From positions 1,674,001-1,738,000 of the forward strand of contig NZ_JAPEMA010000001.1 in assembly GCF_026343185.1 (NCBI RefSeq): 64,000 bases of DNA, written 5' to 3'. Under the pieces are notes generated by a model, which worked only from the letters and a program-made list of their open reading frames with translations, did not search any database and was not told where the DNA came from. Shown here piece after piece: positions 1 to 8,058 of this stretch (positions are counted from its first letter, which is position 1; each line of letters begins with the position of its first letter). A program made the translations under genes and the position numbers. This stretch comes from Streptomyces sp. NBC_00091 (GTDB lineage: Bacteria > Actinomycetota > Actinomycetes > Streptomycetales > Streptomycetaceae).

Positions 1-2
1 CG

Positions 3-458
3 GCGGCCGTCTTCGGGGATTTCGGGGCGCTGCCGGCGGCGGAGCGGAACCTGGTGCGGCTGGTGTTCCTGGACCCGGCGACCGCCGAGCTGTACGCGGA
101 CTGGGAGTGCCGGGCCTGCGAGGTGGTCAGCAATCTGCGCCTGTACGCGGGCCAGCACCCCGAGGACGAGCGGCTGTCGGCGCTGGTCGGGGAACTCTCG
201 GTGAAGAACGAGGAGTTCCGCCGGCTGTGGGCGGCCCACGCGGTGGCGGACAAGACGCACGGAGTGAAGCGGCTGCGGCACCCGATCGTCGGCGAGCTGG
301 AGCTGGCCTTCGAGACGCTGACCCTGCCCGACGATCCGGCGCAGTTCCTGGTCACCTACCACGCCGAGCCGGGCTCCCCCTCGGCGGACGCCCTGCGGCT
401 GCTGTCGTCCTGGTCGGCGACGCCGGCGGCCCCGAGGCCCGCCGAGGAGCCGGCCTAG
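3..458 (+). CDS. XRE-family regulator, C-terminal MmyB-type ligand-binding domain (5' end outside window)
   Basis: The reading frame is open from the window edge, so only the C-terminal part of the protein is present. The residues around the motif LRLYAGQHPEDERL, then VGELSVKNEEFRRLW and a closing AEPGSPSADALRLL, are the signature of the MmyB-like ligand-binding domain. In actinobacteria this domain normally follows an N-terminal Cro/C1 helix-turn-helix that would lie left of base 1. The family consists of DNA-binding regulators thought to sense a small, possibly fatty-acid-like ligand; that role is family knowledge, not visible here. A GTG at 54 is in frame but lies inside the conserved domain and is not the start. 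The gene ends 18 bp before a convergent acetyltransferase gene. Confidence 0.8.
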   Translation, partial: AAVFGDFGALPAAERNLVRLVFLDPATAELYADWECRACEVVSNLRLYAGQHPEDERLSALVGELSVKNEEFRRLWAAHAVADKTHGVKRLRHPIVGELELAFETLTLPDDPAQFLVTYHAEPGSPSADALRLLSSWSATPAAPRPAEEPA

Positions 459-476
459 CCCCGGAGGGGCGTGGGC

Positions 477-1448
477 TCAGAGCTTGAGCTGGAAGAGGCC
501 CGCGCCGCGCTCGCGCCGGTAGCCGACGGACGCGTTCACCCTCAGCATCGCGGTGTTGTCGTCGGCCACCGTGGTGCCGATCCGGCGCAGCCCCGGGTAC
601 CGTCCGGCCGCGTACTCCTCCATGCGCAGCTTGACCGCGCGGCCGAGGCCGTGGCCCCGGTGGGCGGGGACGACCACGGTGTCGTACTGGAGGGCTCGCG
701 GGCCCTCCGGGTCCGGCAGCACCAGCACGGTGTACGCGGCCACCTCCCCGGCGGGGGTGACCGCTGCGGCCAGGGTGATCTCCCCGCCCCGGTCCAGGAC
801 CAGCTGCTGCGCGCTGTGCACTCGCTGGGCCGTCCACGGCTGGAAGGTCTCGTCGCTGTCCCCGCTGGGCGCGTCCTCCATCGCCCCGTGGGCCAGCGCT
901 GTCGCCGGGGCCCAGGCGTCGGGGACCAGGCCCGGCCAGACGTGCAGTTCGTACCCGGGGGTGGCCGGGGCCGCCACCGGGCCGTCCTCCCCGAGTTCGC
1001 GCACGTACCAGCCCATCGACAGCACGCTCTCGAAGCCGAGGGACTCCGCGAAGGCCTGCCCGGGGCCCCCGAGGTCGGCGACGGTGGCGACGGAGGTCCG
1101 GCCCTGGTCGAGCAGCTCCCGGCGGACCTGCTGCCACAGGGCCGAGCCCACGCCGCGCCGACGCGCGTCGGGCCGTACGGTCAGTTCGTCCAGGAAGGCG
1201 GTGTGGGTGTTGCCCTCCTCGGTGAAGAGCAGCAGGGCGGCCTGCCCGTCGCCGTCGCCGGCCGCCCAGCGCACGAGGCGGCCGCGGGACGGCGGGACTT
1301 GCAGCCTCCCGGCGGCCTCCACCCTTGCGGGGGCGGGCAGGCCGGGCAGGGCGGCGGCGTCGGTGGCGTGGGCGGCGAGCTGGACCGCCCACCAGGTGTC
1401 CACCTCGGCGTCGGTCGGGTGCGCGGACAGCGCGTGGATCTTCGTCAT
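477..1448 (-). CDS. GNAT-family N-acetyltransferase, probably two tandem GNAT folds
   Basis: This 323-residue protein carries two stretches resembling GNAT acetyl-CoA binding motif A. The first, around residues 90-105, reads RPDARRRGVGSALW; the second, around residues 265-280, reads VPAHRGHGLGRAVKLRMEE, followed by a typical IGTTVADDNTAMLRVN strand. Tandem GNAT proteins of about 320 residues that start MTKIHALS-like are common in Streptomyces, and the N-terminal copy is often regulatory or inactive. The substrate cannot be told from the sequence. The ATG start at 1446-1448 opens the frame and nothing upstream competes. The gene converges on the MmyB-type regulator and has its own short intergenic region upstream. 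Confidence 0.82.
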   Translation of the reverse strand: MTKIHALSAHPTDAEVDTWWAVQLAAHATDAAALPGLPAPARVEAAGRLQVPPSRGRLVRWAAGDGDGQAALLLFTEEGNTHTAFLDELTVRPDARRRGVGSALWQQVRRELLDQGRTSVATVADLGGPGQAFAESLGFESVLSMGWYVRELGEDGPVAAPATPGYELHVWPGLVPDAWAPATALAHGAMEDAPSGDSDETFQPWTAQRVHSAQQLVLDRGGEITLAAAVTPAGEVAAYTVLVLPDPEGPRALQYDTVVVPAHRGHGLGRAVKLRMEEYAAGRYPGLRRIGTTVADDNTAMLRVNASVGYRRERGAGLFQLKL

Positions 1449-1515
1449 ACGGGGACCCTAGGCGCCGTCCCCACGCCCCACCAGGGGGTTTGAGTGGGCG
1501 TCACGCTGAAATGCC

Positions 1516-1552
1516 GGACGGCGGGGGGCCCTTGCCGGGCCCCCCGCCGTCC
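1516..1552 (-). terminator. Strong hairpin terminator after the L,D-transpeptidase gene
   Basis: A perfect 16-bp stem, GGACGGCGGGGGGCCC and its complement, with a 5-base loop, lies 33 bp past the stop of the minus-strand L,D-transpeptidase gene. It has no U tract, as usual for Streptomyces, and could act in both directions. Confidence 0.8.
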
Positions 1553-1584
1553 ATGCGCCTGTGTCTATGCCTGCTGTCGCCGCG

Positions 1585-2847
1585 TCAGGCCGACGGGCCG
1601 GCCTTCCACTCGGCCCAGCTCATGTTCCAGCCGTTGAGGCCGTTGTCCGGCTTGATGATCTTGTCCGGGGAGTTCACCACGGTGACCACGTCGCCGATGA
1701 GCGAGTTGTCGAAGAACCAGGCGCCGGGCTGGTTGGGGTCGTTGGCACCCTGGGCGTCATTGAGGCCCACGCAGCCGTGGCTGGTGTTCACCTTGCCGAA
1801 GATCGAGTCCGATCCCCAGTAGTTGCCGTGGATGAAGGTGCCGGAGGTGGACAGCCGCATCGCGTGCGGGACGTCCTTGATGTCGTACTCGCCCTTGCCC
1901 TCCTTGTTCGTGAAGCCGACGGTCGAGCCGTCCATGCGGGTCTCCTTGAACTTCTCGGAGATCACCATCTGGCCGTTGTACGTCGGGTTCTCGGGAGAAC
2001 CGGCGGAGATCGGGATGGTCTTGAGGACCTGTCCGTCACGGGTGACCGTCATCGTCTTGGCCTTCACGTCGACGGTGGAGACCTGGCTCCGGCCGACCTT
2101 GAAGGTGACGGTCTTGTTCTGCGCGCCCTGGATGCCGGGGCCGCCCTGCACGCCCTGGAGCGACAGCTTCAGGGTGATGGTGGAGTTCGCCTGCCAGTAC
2201 TGCTCCGGGCGGAAGTCCAGGCGCTGGTTGCCGAACCAGTGGCCGACGACTTCCTGGCCGCTGCTGGAGGTGACGCTGATGGCCGCCTGGACGGCCTTCT
2301 GGTCCTTGATCGGCTTGTTGAAGGTGATCGAGACCGGCATGCCCACGCCGACCGTCTCGCCCTCCTCCGGGACGAACGAGCCGACGAAGCTGTTCTCCGG
2401 GGAGAGGGTGGTGAAGGAGGCGTTCTCGTGCGCCTCGCGCCCGGCCTCGTCCTTCGCGGTCGCCGCCAGCGCGTACTTGGTGGAGCGCTTCAGGGCGGCG
2501 TCCGGCTTCCAGCTCTTGCCGTCGGCGGCTATCTTGCCGGCCACCGCCGCGCCGCCCTCCGTGGTCTTGAGCTCGACCTTGGTGAGCGTTCCGTCGCTGA
2601 CGGTGACGCTCGCCCCGTCGTTCAGGGCGACGTTGGTGGAACCGTCCTTGGGCGCGATGGCTATCTTGGCCTTGGAGGCGTCCTTGGCCGCCGCCGCGTC
2701 GACCTCCGCCTGCGACTTGCCCTTTTCCGCGCTCCCCTGCGGCTTGTCGGCACCCCCGTCGTTGCAGGCCGAAAGCATCAGTACGCCACCGAGCACGGCG
2801 GACACGGCCACCAAGGACCTTCTCCGCCGCATGCTGTACGTCCTCAC
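1585..2847 (-). CDS. L,D-transpeptidase lipoprotein with Ig-like domains (LdtMt2 type)
   Basis: The enzyme would make 3-3 cross-links in peptidoglycan on the outside of the membrane. The N-terminus has basic residues, a hydrophobic stretch and the lipobox LSAC with Cys28, so it should be a lipoprotein. Residues of about 60-260 look like the two bacterial Ig-like domains found in mycobacterial LdtMt2 homologues. The YkuD catalytic domain follows, with the GTFIHGNYW histidine motif and the SHGCVGLND active-site motif (Cys near residue 359), both intact. The C-terminal tail NGLNGWNMSWAEWK is rich in Trp, as in actinobacterial Ldts. The length of 420 fits the family. An ATG five codons downstream (MRRRRSL) could be the true start. 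Two other L,D-transpeptidases of a different architecture occur later in the window. Confidence 0.93.
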   Translation of the reverse strand: MRTYSMRRRRSLVAVSAVLGGVLMLSACNDGGADKPQGSAEKGKSQAEVDAAAAKDASKAKIAIAPKDGSTNVALNDGASVTVSDGTLTKVELKTTEGGAAVAGKIAADGKSWKPDAALKRSTKYALAATAKDEAGREAHENASFTTLSPENSFVGSFVPEEGETVGVGMPVSITFNKPIKDQKAVQAAISVTSSSGQEVVGHWFGNQRLDFRPEQYWQANSTITLKLSLQGVQGGPGIQGAQNKTVTFKVGRSQVSTVDVKAKTMTVTRDGQVLKTIPISAGSPENPTYNGQMVISEKFKETRMDGSTVGFTNKEGKGEYDIKDVPHAMRLSTSGTFIHGNYWGSDSIFGKVNTSHGCVGLNDAQGANDPNQPGAWFFDNSLIGDVVTVVNSPDKIIKPDNGLNGWNMSWAEWKAGPSA

Positions 2848-2991
2848 ACGTCACTCCATCGTTGCCGGAAACCCCGGGGCTGCAATCCCGGGATCGGGCC
2901 GGGCAGGGGGCAACACCCCCTGCTCGTCCTGACAACGCGTTAACGATGCGGATCGGTTCCACATTCCGTTCGAATGTGTGCAACCCCACGG

Positions 2992-3333
2992 TCAGGCGTT
3001 GTCGGCCCCTTCTTCGAAGTCACCATCTTCCTCGTCCAGGTCCCACTCCAGGGACTCGGGGTCGTATTCGACCGGTTCGCTGCTCCACGAGGCCTGTGCC
3101 AGCTCCACCCCGGTCAGCTCCGCGACCAGGTCAGTGGGGTCGACGAGGTAGGCCAGAGCCTCCGACTCGTCCTCCCTGACGGCCGATTCCGCGTGCGCGC
3201 GCTCCTCGTCCGGCATGAACTCGTCGGCCTTGATGTGCGCGAGGGCCGCTCCGATGAGGGCATCGGAGTCCGACACCTCCAGCACCAAATCCACCCGAAG
3301 CCGTACGTAACGTGATGTGTCAGAAGGGTTCAT
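2992..3333 (-). CDS. Conserved acidic hypothetical protein
   Basis: A 113-residue protein starting MNPSDTSRYVRLRVDLVLEV. It has no signal peptide and no membrane segment, and its C-terminal third is very acidic (WDLDEEDGDFEEGADN). I do not recognise a domain. The longer upstream frame is discarded because the peptide before this ATG is arginine- and serine-rich noise. The high-GC3 codon use and the position upstream of the L,D-transpeptidase on the same strand support a real gene. No function is proposed. Confidence 0.7.
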   Translation of the reverse strand: MNPSDTSRYVRLRVDLVLEVSDSDALIGAALAHIKADEFMPDEERAHAESAVREDESEALAYLVDPTDLVAELTGVELAQASWSSEPVEYDPESLEWDLDEEDGDFEEGADNA

Positions 3334-3440
3334 ACGACGGAGAGTAAGCCCGCGACAGCCTCGACTTTCCCACGACCCGCCCCTTTCACTAGCATCTGCG
3401 CACACGGCCAATTCGCTGCTTCCGCAAGGGGGATCGCACC

Positions 3441-3776
3441 GTGTCCGCACGCCGGCCTCTGCTCACCGCTCTCGGAGCGACCACCCTCCTCGCCGCCCTC
3501 TGGTTCGTCCCCTCGGCGAACGCGACAGCCCCCGGGCAGCCCGCGGGCACCACGGGCGCGCCCGCCGCCGCCAACACGGGAACCGTGTCGGGCACGGGTA
3601 CGGGCACCGGCACCATCGCCGGCGTCGCCGAGGAGCGACCCGCCACCGTCACCGTCCTCTCGCTGGCCGACACCGGCAGCGTCGACACCACCCCCTACGT
3701 CCTGGGCGGCACCCTCTGCCTGGGCCTGGGGGCGGGCTTCGTGACCTTCTCCGTACGCCGCTCCCGCGGCCTGTAA
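3441..3776 (+). CDS. Small exported protein with LADTG sortase-like sorting signal
   Basis: This 111-residue protein starts at a GTG behind an AAGGGGGA ribosome-binding site. Residues 1-28 form a Sec signal peptide ending around SANA. The short mature part (about 29-74) is rich in Gly, Thr and Ala with GTGTGTGT repeats. It is followed by LADTG at 75-79, a hydrophobic segment at about 86-104 and a basic tail RRSRG. That is the order of a cell-wall sorting signal, and LAxTG is the motif type used by class E sortases of Streptomyces (family knowledge). Covalent attachment to peptidoglycan is therefore inferred. With fewer than 50 residues exposed it can only be a spacer, adhesin stub or wall-surface modifier. 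No sortase gene is adjacent. Confidence 0.75.
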   Translation: MSARRPLLTALGATTLLAALWFVPSANATAPGQPAGTTGAPAAANTGTVSGTGTGTGTIAGVAEERPATVTVLSLADTGSVDTTPYVLGGTLCLGLGAGFVTFSVRRSRGL

Positions 3777-3799
3777 ACCCCACAGCCCCCGGACATGGC

Positions 3800-3835
3800 G
3801 AAGGGCCGCACCCCCGGGCGGGGGTGCGGCCCTTT
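3800..3835. terminator. Bidirectional hairpin terminator between the sorting-signal gene and hutH
   Basis: The stem AAGGGCCGCACCCCC pairs with GGGGGTGCGGCCCTT around a 4-base loop, ending in TTTCG. It sits between the stops of two convergent genes and can serve both. Confidence 0.85.
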
Positions 3836-3852
3836 CGCTCGGGCGCCCCGGA

Positions 3853-5400
3853 TCAGGCGAGCGGGCCCGTCACCGGCTCCACGGCCGTGACGAGTGCGCC
3901 CGCGCGGACGAAGGCGTCGGCGGCGGCCAGGTCGGGGGCGAGGAAACGGTCCGGCCCGGGGCCCTGCACGCCCGCCGCGCGCGCCGCCGCGATGGCGGCC
4001 TGGCTGGCCGGGGCCGGGGTGAGCCCGTGGCGCAGCTCGATGGCGCGGGTGGCCGCGTACAGCTCGATCGCGATGATCCGCGTCAGGTTGTCGATCGCGG
4101 TACGCAGCTTGCGCGCCGCGGACCACCCCATGGAGACGTGGTCCTCCTGCATGGCGGAGGAGGGGATCGAGTCGGCGGAGGCCGGGACCGCGAGCCGCTT
4201 CATCTCGCTGACCAGGGCGGCCTGCGTGTACTGGGCGATCATCAGGCCGGAGTCCACGCCGGCGTCGTCGGCGAGGAACGGCGGCAGGCCGTGCGAGCGG
4301 TTCTTGTCGAGCAGCCGGTCGGTGCGCCGTTCGGCGATGGAGCCGAGGTCGGCGGCGGCGATCGCCAGGAAGTCCAGTACGTAGGCCACGGGGGCCCCGT
4401 GGAAGTTGCCGTTGGACTCGACGCGCCCGTCGGGCAGCACCACCGGGTTGTCGACGGCGGCGGCCAGCTCACGGGAGGCGACCAGCGCGGCGTGCGCCAT
4501 GGTGTCGCGGCCCGCGCCGGCGACCTGCGGGGCGCAGCGCACGGAGTAGGCGTCCTGCACGCGCGGGGCGGACTCCTCCTGGAAGTGCCCGGTGAGCCCG
4601 GAACCCTTCAGCACGGCGGCCATGTTGGCGGCGGAGGCACCCTGACCGGGGTGCGGGCGGATGGCGTGCAGCTCGGGCGCGAGCACCTTCTCGGTGCCGA
4701 GCAGCGCCTCCAGGGTCAGCGCGGCGGTGATGTCGGCGGAGGTGTACAGCGTCCGCAGGTCGGCGAGGGCCATCACCAGCATGCCGAGCATGCCGTCGGT
4801 GCCGTTGAGGAGGGCGAGCCCCTCCTTCTCCCGCAGCTCGACGGGCTCGATGCCGTGCTCGGCGAGCAGCTCGCCGGCCGGGCGGACGGTGCCGTCCGGG
4901 CCCTCGGCGTCACCCTCGCCCATGAGCGCGAGGGCGCAGTGGGAGAGCGGCGCGAGGTCGCCGGAGCAGCCGAGGGAGCCGTACTCGTGCACGACGGGGG
5001 TGATCCCGGCGTTGAGCAGGTCGGCCATGGTCTGGGCAACGGAGGGGCGTACGCCGGTGTGCCCGGAGGCCACCGTCTTCAGGCGCAGGAACATCAGGGC
5101 GCGGACGACCTCCCGCTCGACGCGCGGGCCCATGCCGGCGGCGTGCGAACGGACGATGTTGCGCTGGAGCTGCGCGCGCAGCTCGGGGCTGATGTGCCGG
5201 GAGGCGAGCGCCCCGAAGCCGGTGGAGACCCCGTAGACGGGCTCGGGCTTGGCGGCGAGCGCGTCGACGATCTCACGAGCGCGGCCGAGCGCTTCCAGCG
5301 CTTCGGCGGACAGCTCGACCCGCGCGTTGCCGCGGGCGACGGCGATGACGTCCTCGGCGGTGGTCCCGGACGTCCCCACCACGACAGTGTGCATATCCAT
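3853..5400 (-). CDS. hutH: Histidine ammonia-lyase
   Basis: Converts L-histidine to urocanate and ammonia, the first step of histidine catabolism, in the cytoplasm. The whole length (515 residues) matches the aromatic amino acid lyase family. The MIO cofactor loop reads GSLGCSGDLAPLSH, so the cyclising triad is Cys-Ser-Gly (about residues 145-147) in place of the common Ala-Ser-Gly. The N-terminal YGVSTGFG motif holds the catalytic Tyr. I chose the ATG at 5400 because AGGGTG lies six bases upstream; the GTG at 5409 falls inside that ribosome-binding site and an ATG two codons further in (5394) is also possible. The gene stands alone: other hut genes are not in the window. A large palindromic repeat region lies upstream. 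Confidence 0.95.
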   Translation of the reverse strand: MDMHTVVVGTSGTTAEDVIAVARGNARVELSAEALEALGRAREIVDALAAKPEPVYGVSTGFGALASRHISPELRAQLQRNIVRSHAAGMGPRVEREVVRALMFLRLKTVASGHTGVRPSVAQTMADLLNAGITPVVHEYGSLGCSGDLAPLSHCALALMGEGDAEGPDGTVRPAGELLAEHGIEPVELREKEGLALLNGTDGMLGMLVMALADLRTLYTSADITAALTLEALLGTEKVLAPELHAIRPHPGQGASAANMAAVLKGSGLTGHFQEESAPRVQDAYSVRCAPQVAGAGRDTMAHAALVASRELAAAVDNPVVLPDGRVESNGNFHGAPVAYVLDFLAIAAADLGSIAERRTDRLLDKNRSHGLPPFLADDAGVDSGLMIAQYTQAALVSEMKRLAVPASADSIPSSAMQEDHVSMGWSAARKLRTAIDNLTRIIAIELYAATRAIELRHGLTPAPASQAAIAAARAAGVQGPGPDRFLAPDLAAADAFVRAGALVTAVEPVTGPLA

Positions 5401-5424
5401 ATTCAGCACCCTACGGACTGAATC

Positions 5425-5958
5425 CCTTCATGTCACCCCTCTAGACGCGCCGCTCGCGCGGCTCGGTGCCGGGGGCGCCACGTCTCCTTGACGCGCCGCT
5501 CGCGCGGCTCGGCGCCGGAGCGCCTCTCCGGCTTCGCGCCGCTGCGCCGGACCCCGTCCGCCGGACCCCGGGCGGGGCCACGGGCCCCGGCTGGGGTCGG
5601 TTGCCCGTCTGCGGGTGGTGTCCGCTACGCGGGCTGGGTCCCCTACCCGCCCTTCCACCGTTCCCCGGGCTCCGCCCGGACCCGCGAACGAACGACTCAC
5701 CGCACGCGATCCAGCCCCGCCGGCGTTTGAGGCGCGGGGCCCGGGGCCGGCGGGGCTGGATCTTTCAGCCTCGCCGGCGTTTGAGGCGCGGGGCCCGGGG
5801 CCGGCGGGGCTGGATCTTTCAGCCCCGCCGGCGTTTGAGGCGCGGGGCCTGGGGCGGAGCCCCAGGGAACGGAGGAAGGGCGGGGCGGGGCCAGCTCCGC
5901 GCAGCGGGGCCCGTACCGCCGGGGGCGCGCGCGGGTGGGGCGGGGCGCGCCGCCGGGG
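5425..5958. repeat. Large palindromic intergenic repeat, locus A
   Basis: About 530 bp without a gene between a GGDEF gene and hutH, both on the minus strand. The element end ACGCGCCGCTCGCGCGGCTC occurs twice (from 5445 and from 5491). Then comes an arm of about 200 bp almost identical to the arm at 38951. A 54-bp unit built around CCGGCGTTTGAGGCGCGGGG is repeated in tandem, its GCGTTT cores starting at 5723, 5777 and 5831. A right arm (GGGAACGGAGGAAGGGCGGG and onward) is complementary to the left arm. The same family appears at 19020-19445, 22056-22127 and 38951-39393. Confidence 0.85.
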
Positions 5959-5959
5959 G

Positions 5960-7096
5960 CTACTGGCGGCCGCGGAAGCGGCGGCGTTCGCCCCGGGCCT
6001 CGTGGGCGGCGGCGTCGGCCAGGCGGACCACCGCCGTGTCGCGCCCCGCCACCACCGGCCCGGCCGACCGCGCGGCCTTCGCCTTGTACTGCGCGGCGTC
6101 CGCCAGCCGGAAGAGCCTGCGCGAGGACTTGACCGGCCCGATCGGATCCCCCGTGGAGGCGACCCCGCAGGCCACTCCCTCGCCCAGCTCCAGCTCGGCG
6201 GCCCGTACGCACACCTCCTCGGTGACCCGTACCACCTCGTCCGCCGGGGGACCCACGCTGACCAGGCAGAACTCGTCCCCGCCCAGCCGCGCCACCAGCG
6301 CGCCCGCGCCCGCGCCCGCGCCGCCGAGCATCGCCCCGCACAGGCTCAGCACCGACCCGAACCGCTCCAGCAGCCGGTCGCCCGTCGCGTGCCCCAGGGT
6401 GTCGTTGACCCGCTTGAGCCCGTTCAGGTCACAGACCACCAGGCTCACCACCGCCCCGCTGCGCCGGTGCTCCTCCAGGGCCTCGTCGAGCCGCATGTCC
6501 ACGGCCCGCCGGTTGGCCAGGCCGGTCAGCGGATCGGTGAAGGCCAGGCGCCGGGCCTCCTCCAGGCGCTCGTTCTGCGCGAGCCCGGCCGCCACGACGG
6601 CCGCCAGCACGGCGGCGAACTCGGCGTCGTCCTCGTCGAAGTCCGGCAGCCCCTCGTCCCGGGCGACGTACAGCTCGCCCCACGCCCGCCCGCTGAGCAC
6701 GATCGGCGCGACCACGCACGTACCGCGCCCGCGCCCGCGCAGGGCCTCGCCCCGGCGGCCCGGACGGTCGCCGACGGCGTGCTCGACCCAGGCGTGCGGA
6801 CCGCCGCCGCCGGCCCAGCGCTCGTGCAGGAACTCGGTGATCTCCGGGAAGTCGTGCACGGGGTAGGACTCGTCCTCGGGGAACTCCTCCTCCCCGGCCC
6901 GCCGCTCCCCCTCGTTCACGAGCACCCGCAGCCGCCCCCGCTCGCGCTCCCAGGCGGAGATCGCGGCGAACGACCCGTCCATCGCCAGGCGGGCGCCCCG
7001 CGCGGCCGCCCGGACGCTGTCCCGCGGTGCGCAGGCCGCCGCCATCGCCTGCGCGAGGCCCACGACGGCCCGAAGCCGTCCGTCAACTCCCATCAC
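5960..7096 (-). CDS. GAF-GGDEF diguanylate cyclase
   Basis: A 378-residue soluble protein expected to make cyclic di-GMP from two GTP. Residues of about 15-180 look like a GAF sensor domain. The GGDEF domain follows, opening with the typical AFTDPLTGLANRRAVD and containing an intact RLGGDEFCLV catalytic motif, so activity is likely. The position where an RxxD inhibitory site would sit, just before VARLGGDEF, reads GAGA, so product inhibition through an I-site is not expected. There is no EAL domain. The architecture and the location next to hutH and the adenylate cyclase fit, from memory, the Streptomyces protein called CdgE; that match is unverified. The start is a GTG directly followed by an ATG, and either could be used. 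Confidence 0.9.
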   Translation of the reverse strand: MMGVDGRLRAVVGLAQAMAAACAPRDSVRAAARGARLAMDGSFAAISAWERERGRLRVLVNEGERRAGEEEFPEDESYPVHDFPEITEFLHERWAGGGGPHAWVEHAVGDRPGRRGEALRGRGRGTCVVAPIVLSGRAWGELYVARDEGLPDFDEDDAEFAAVLAAVVAAGLAQNERLEEARRLAFTDPLTGLANRRAVDMRLDEALEEHRRSGAVVSLVVCDLNGLKRVNDTLGHATGDRLLERFGSVLSLCGAMLGGAGAGAGALVARLGGDEFCLVSVGPPADEVVRVTEEVCVRAAELELGEGVACGVASTGDPIGPVKSSRRLFRLADAAQYKAKAARSAGPVVAGRDTAVVRLADAAAHEARGERRRFRGRQ

Positions 7097-7186
7097 CCCA
7101 GATTAGGGAGTTTTATCCGATTTGGTGATAGATGGCGCGACTTTGGGCGATACCAAGATCACCCCAAGTGACAGCGGCGGGGCTGC

Positions 7187-7222
7187 TTCCTACTGCGGTT
7201 TCCTACTGCGGATTCCTACTGG
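7187..7222. repeat. 13-bp short tandem repeat, three copies, spanning a stop codon
   Basis: The unit TTCCTACTGCGGT is repeated three times with small changes. Read on the minus strand, each copy carries CAGTAGGAA, so the stop region of the enoyl-CoA hydratase gene (CAG TAG) is itself part of the repeat. Confidence 0.85.
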
Positions 7223-8025
7223 CCCGGCCAGTTCGGCTTGCGCTTCTCGTTGAAGGCCGCCACGCCCTCCGCCCGGTCCCCGGAGAAGGCCACCGTCCGC
7301 CAGGCCGCGTCCTCGATCTCCAGCCCGGCCGCCAGGTCCATCCCGTGCCCCAGCCGCAGCGCCCGCTTGGCGGCGCGCAGCCCGACGGGGGAGTTCGCCG
7401 CCATCGCCTCGGCCAGTTCCAGGGCCCGCAGACGGTCCTCGCCCGCCAGAGCCACCGAGTCCACCAGCCCCAGGGACAGCGCCTCGGCCGCCCCGACCCG
7501 GCGGGCCGTGAAGATCAGCTCCGCCGCGCGGGCCGCCCCGACCCGGCGCGGCAGCAGCTGCGTACCGCCGCCGCCGGGGATCACGCCCACCGACACCTCG
7601 GGCAGCCCGACGACCGCCGTCTCGTCGGCCACGATCACGTCGCAGGCCAGCGCCAGCTCGAAGCCGCCGCCCAGCGCGAAGCCGTGCACCGCCGCAATCG
7701 TCGGCATCGGCAGCTCCAGCACGCCCCCATAGGCCCCCCGGGCGGTCGGCCGCTGCCGCACCAGCTCGGCGTCCGAGAGCGAGTTGCGCTCCTTGAGGTC
7801 CGCGCCCACGCAGAACGCCCGCTCGTGGGTGGAGCTGAGTACGACGACCCGTACGCCGGGATCCGGCGCCAGGGCGTCGCACGCGGCGGAGATCGAGCGC
7901 GCCATCTCCGTGGAGACGGCGTTCATCGCCTTGGGCCGGTCCAGCACCAGCTCGGCGACCACCCCGCCGTCACCGTGCCGCCGCACCGCCACGAACTCCC
8001 CGAAACGGACCTCGTCCACGCCCAC
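7216..8025 (-). CDS. Enoyl-CoA hydratase/isomerase family protein
   Basis: A crotonase-fold protein of 269 residues. The oxyanion-hole motifs are visible: AFCVGADLKERNSLSD near residue 70 and ALGGGFELALACD near residue 117, followed by EVSVGVIPGGGGTQLLPR. Glu at the usual catalytic position is present (GVIPGGGG context). It may hydrate enoyl-CoA esters in fatty or amino acid breakdown; the exact substrate cannot be read. The GTG start at 8025 has GGGGAGAG eight bases upstream. The gene lies in the same direction as, and 33 bp downstream of, the adenylate cyclase gene, so it may be cotranscribed with it. Confidence 0.9.
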   Translation of the reverse strand: MGVDEVRFGEFVAVRRHGDGGVVAELVLDRPKAMNAVSTEMARSISAACDALAPDPGVRVVVLSSTHERAFCVGADLKERNSLSDAELVRQRPTARGAYGGVLELPMPTIAAVHGFALGGGFELALACDVIVADETAVVGLPEVSVGVIPGGGGTQLLPRRVGAARAAELIFTARRVGAAEALSLGLVDSVALAGEDRLRALELAEAMAANSPVGLRAAKRALRLGHGMDLAAGLEIEDAAWRTVAFSGDRAEGVAAFNEKRKPNWPGQ

Positions 8026-8058
8026 GGCGCACTCTCCCCGGAATCCAGTTAACGAACG

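Noticed and set aside
5697..5850. Regular repeats at 54-bp spacing, considered as a CRISPR array
   Set aside because: The units are contiguous, with no variable spacers, and belong to the dispersed palindromic family. No cas genes are present.
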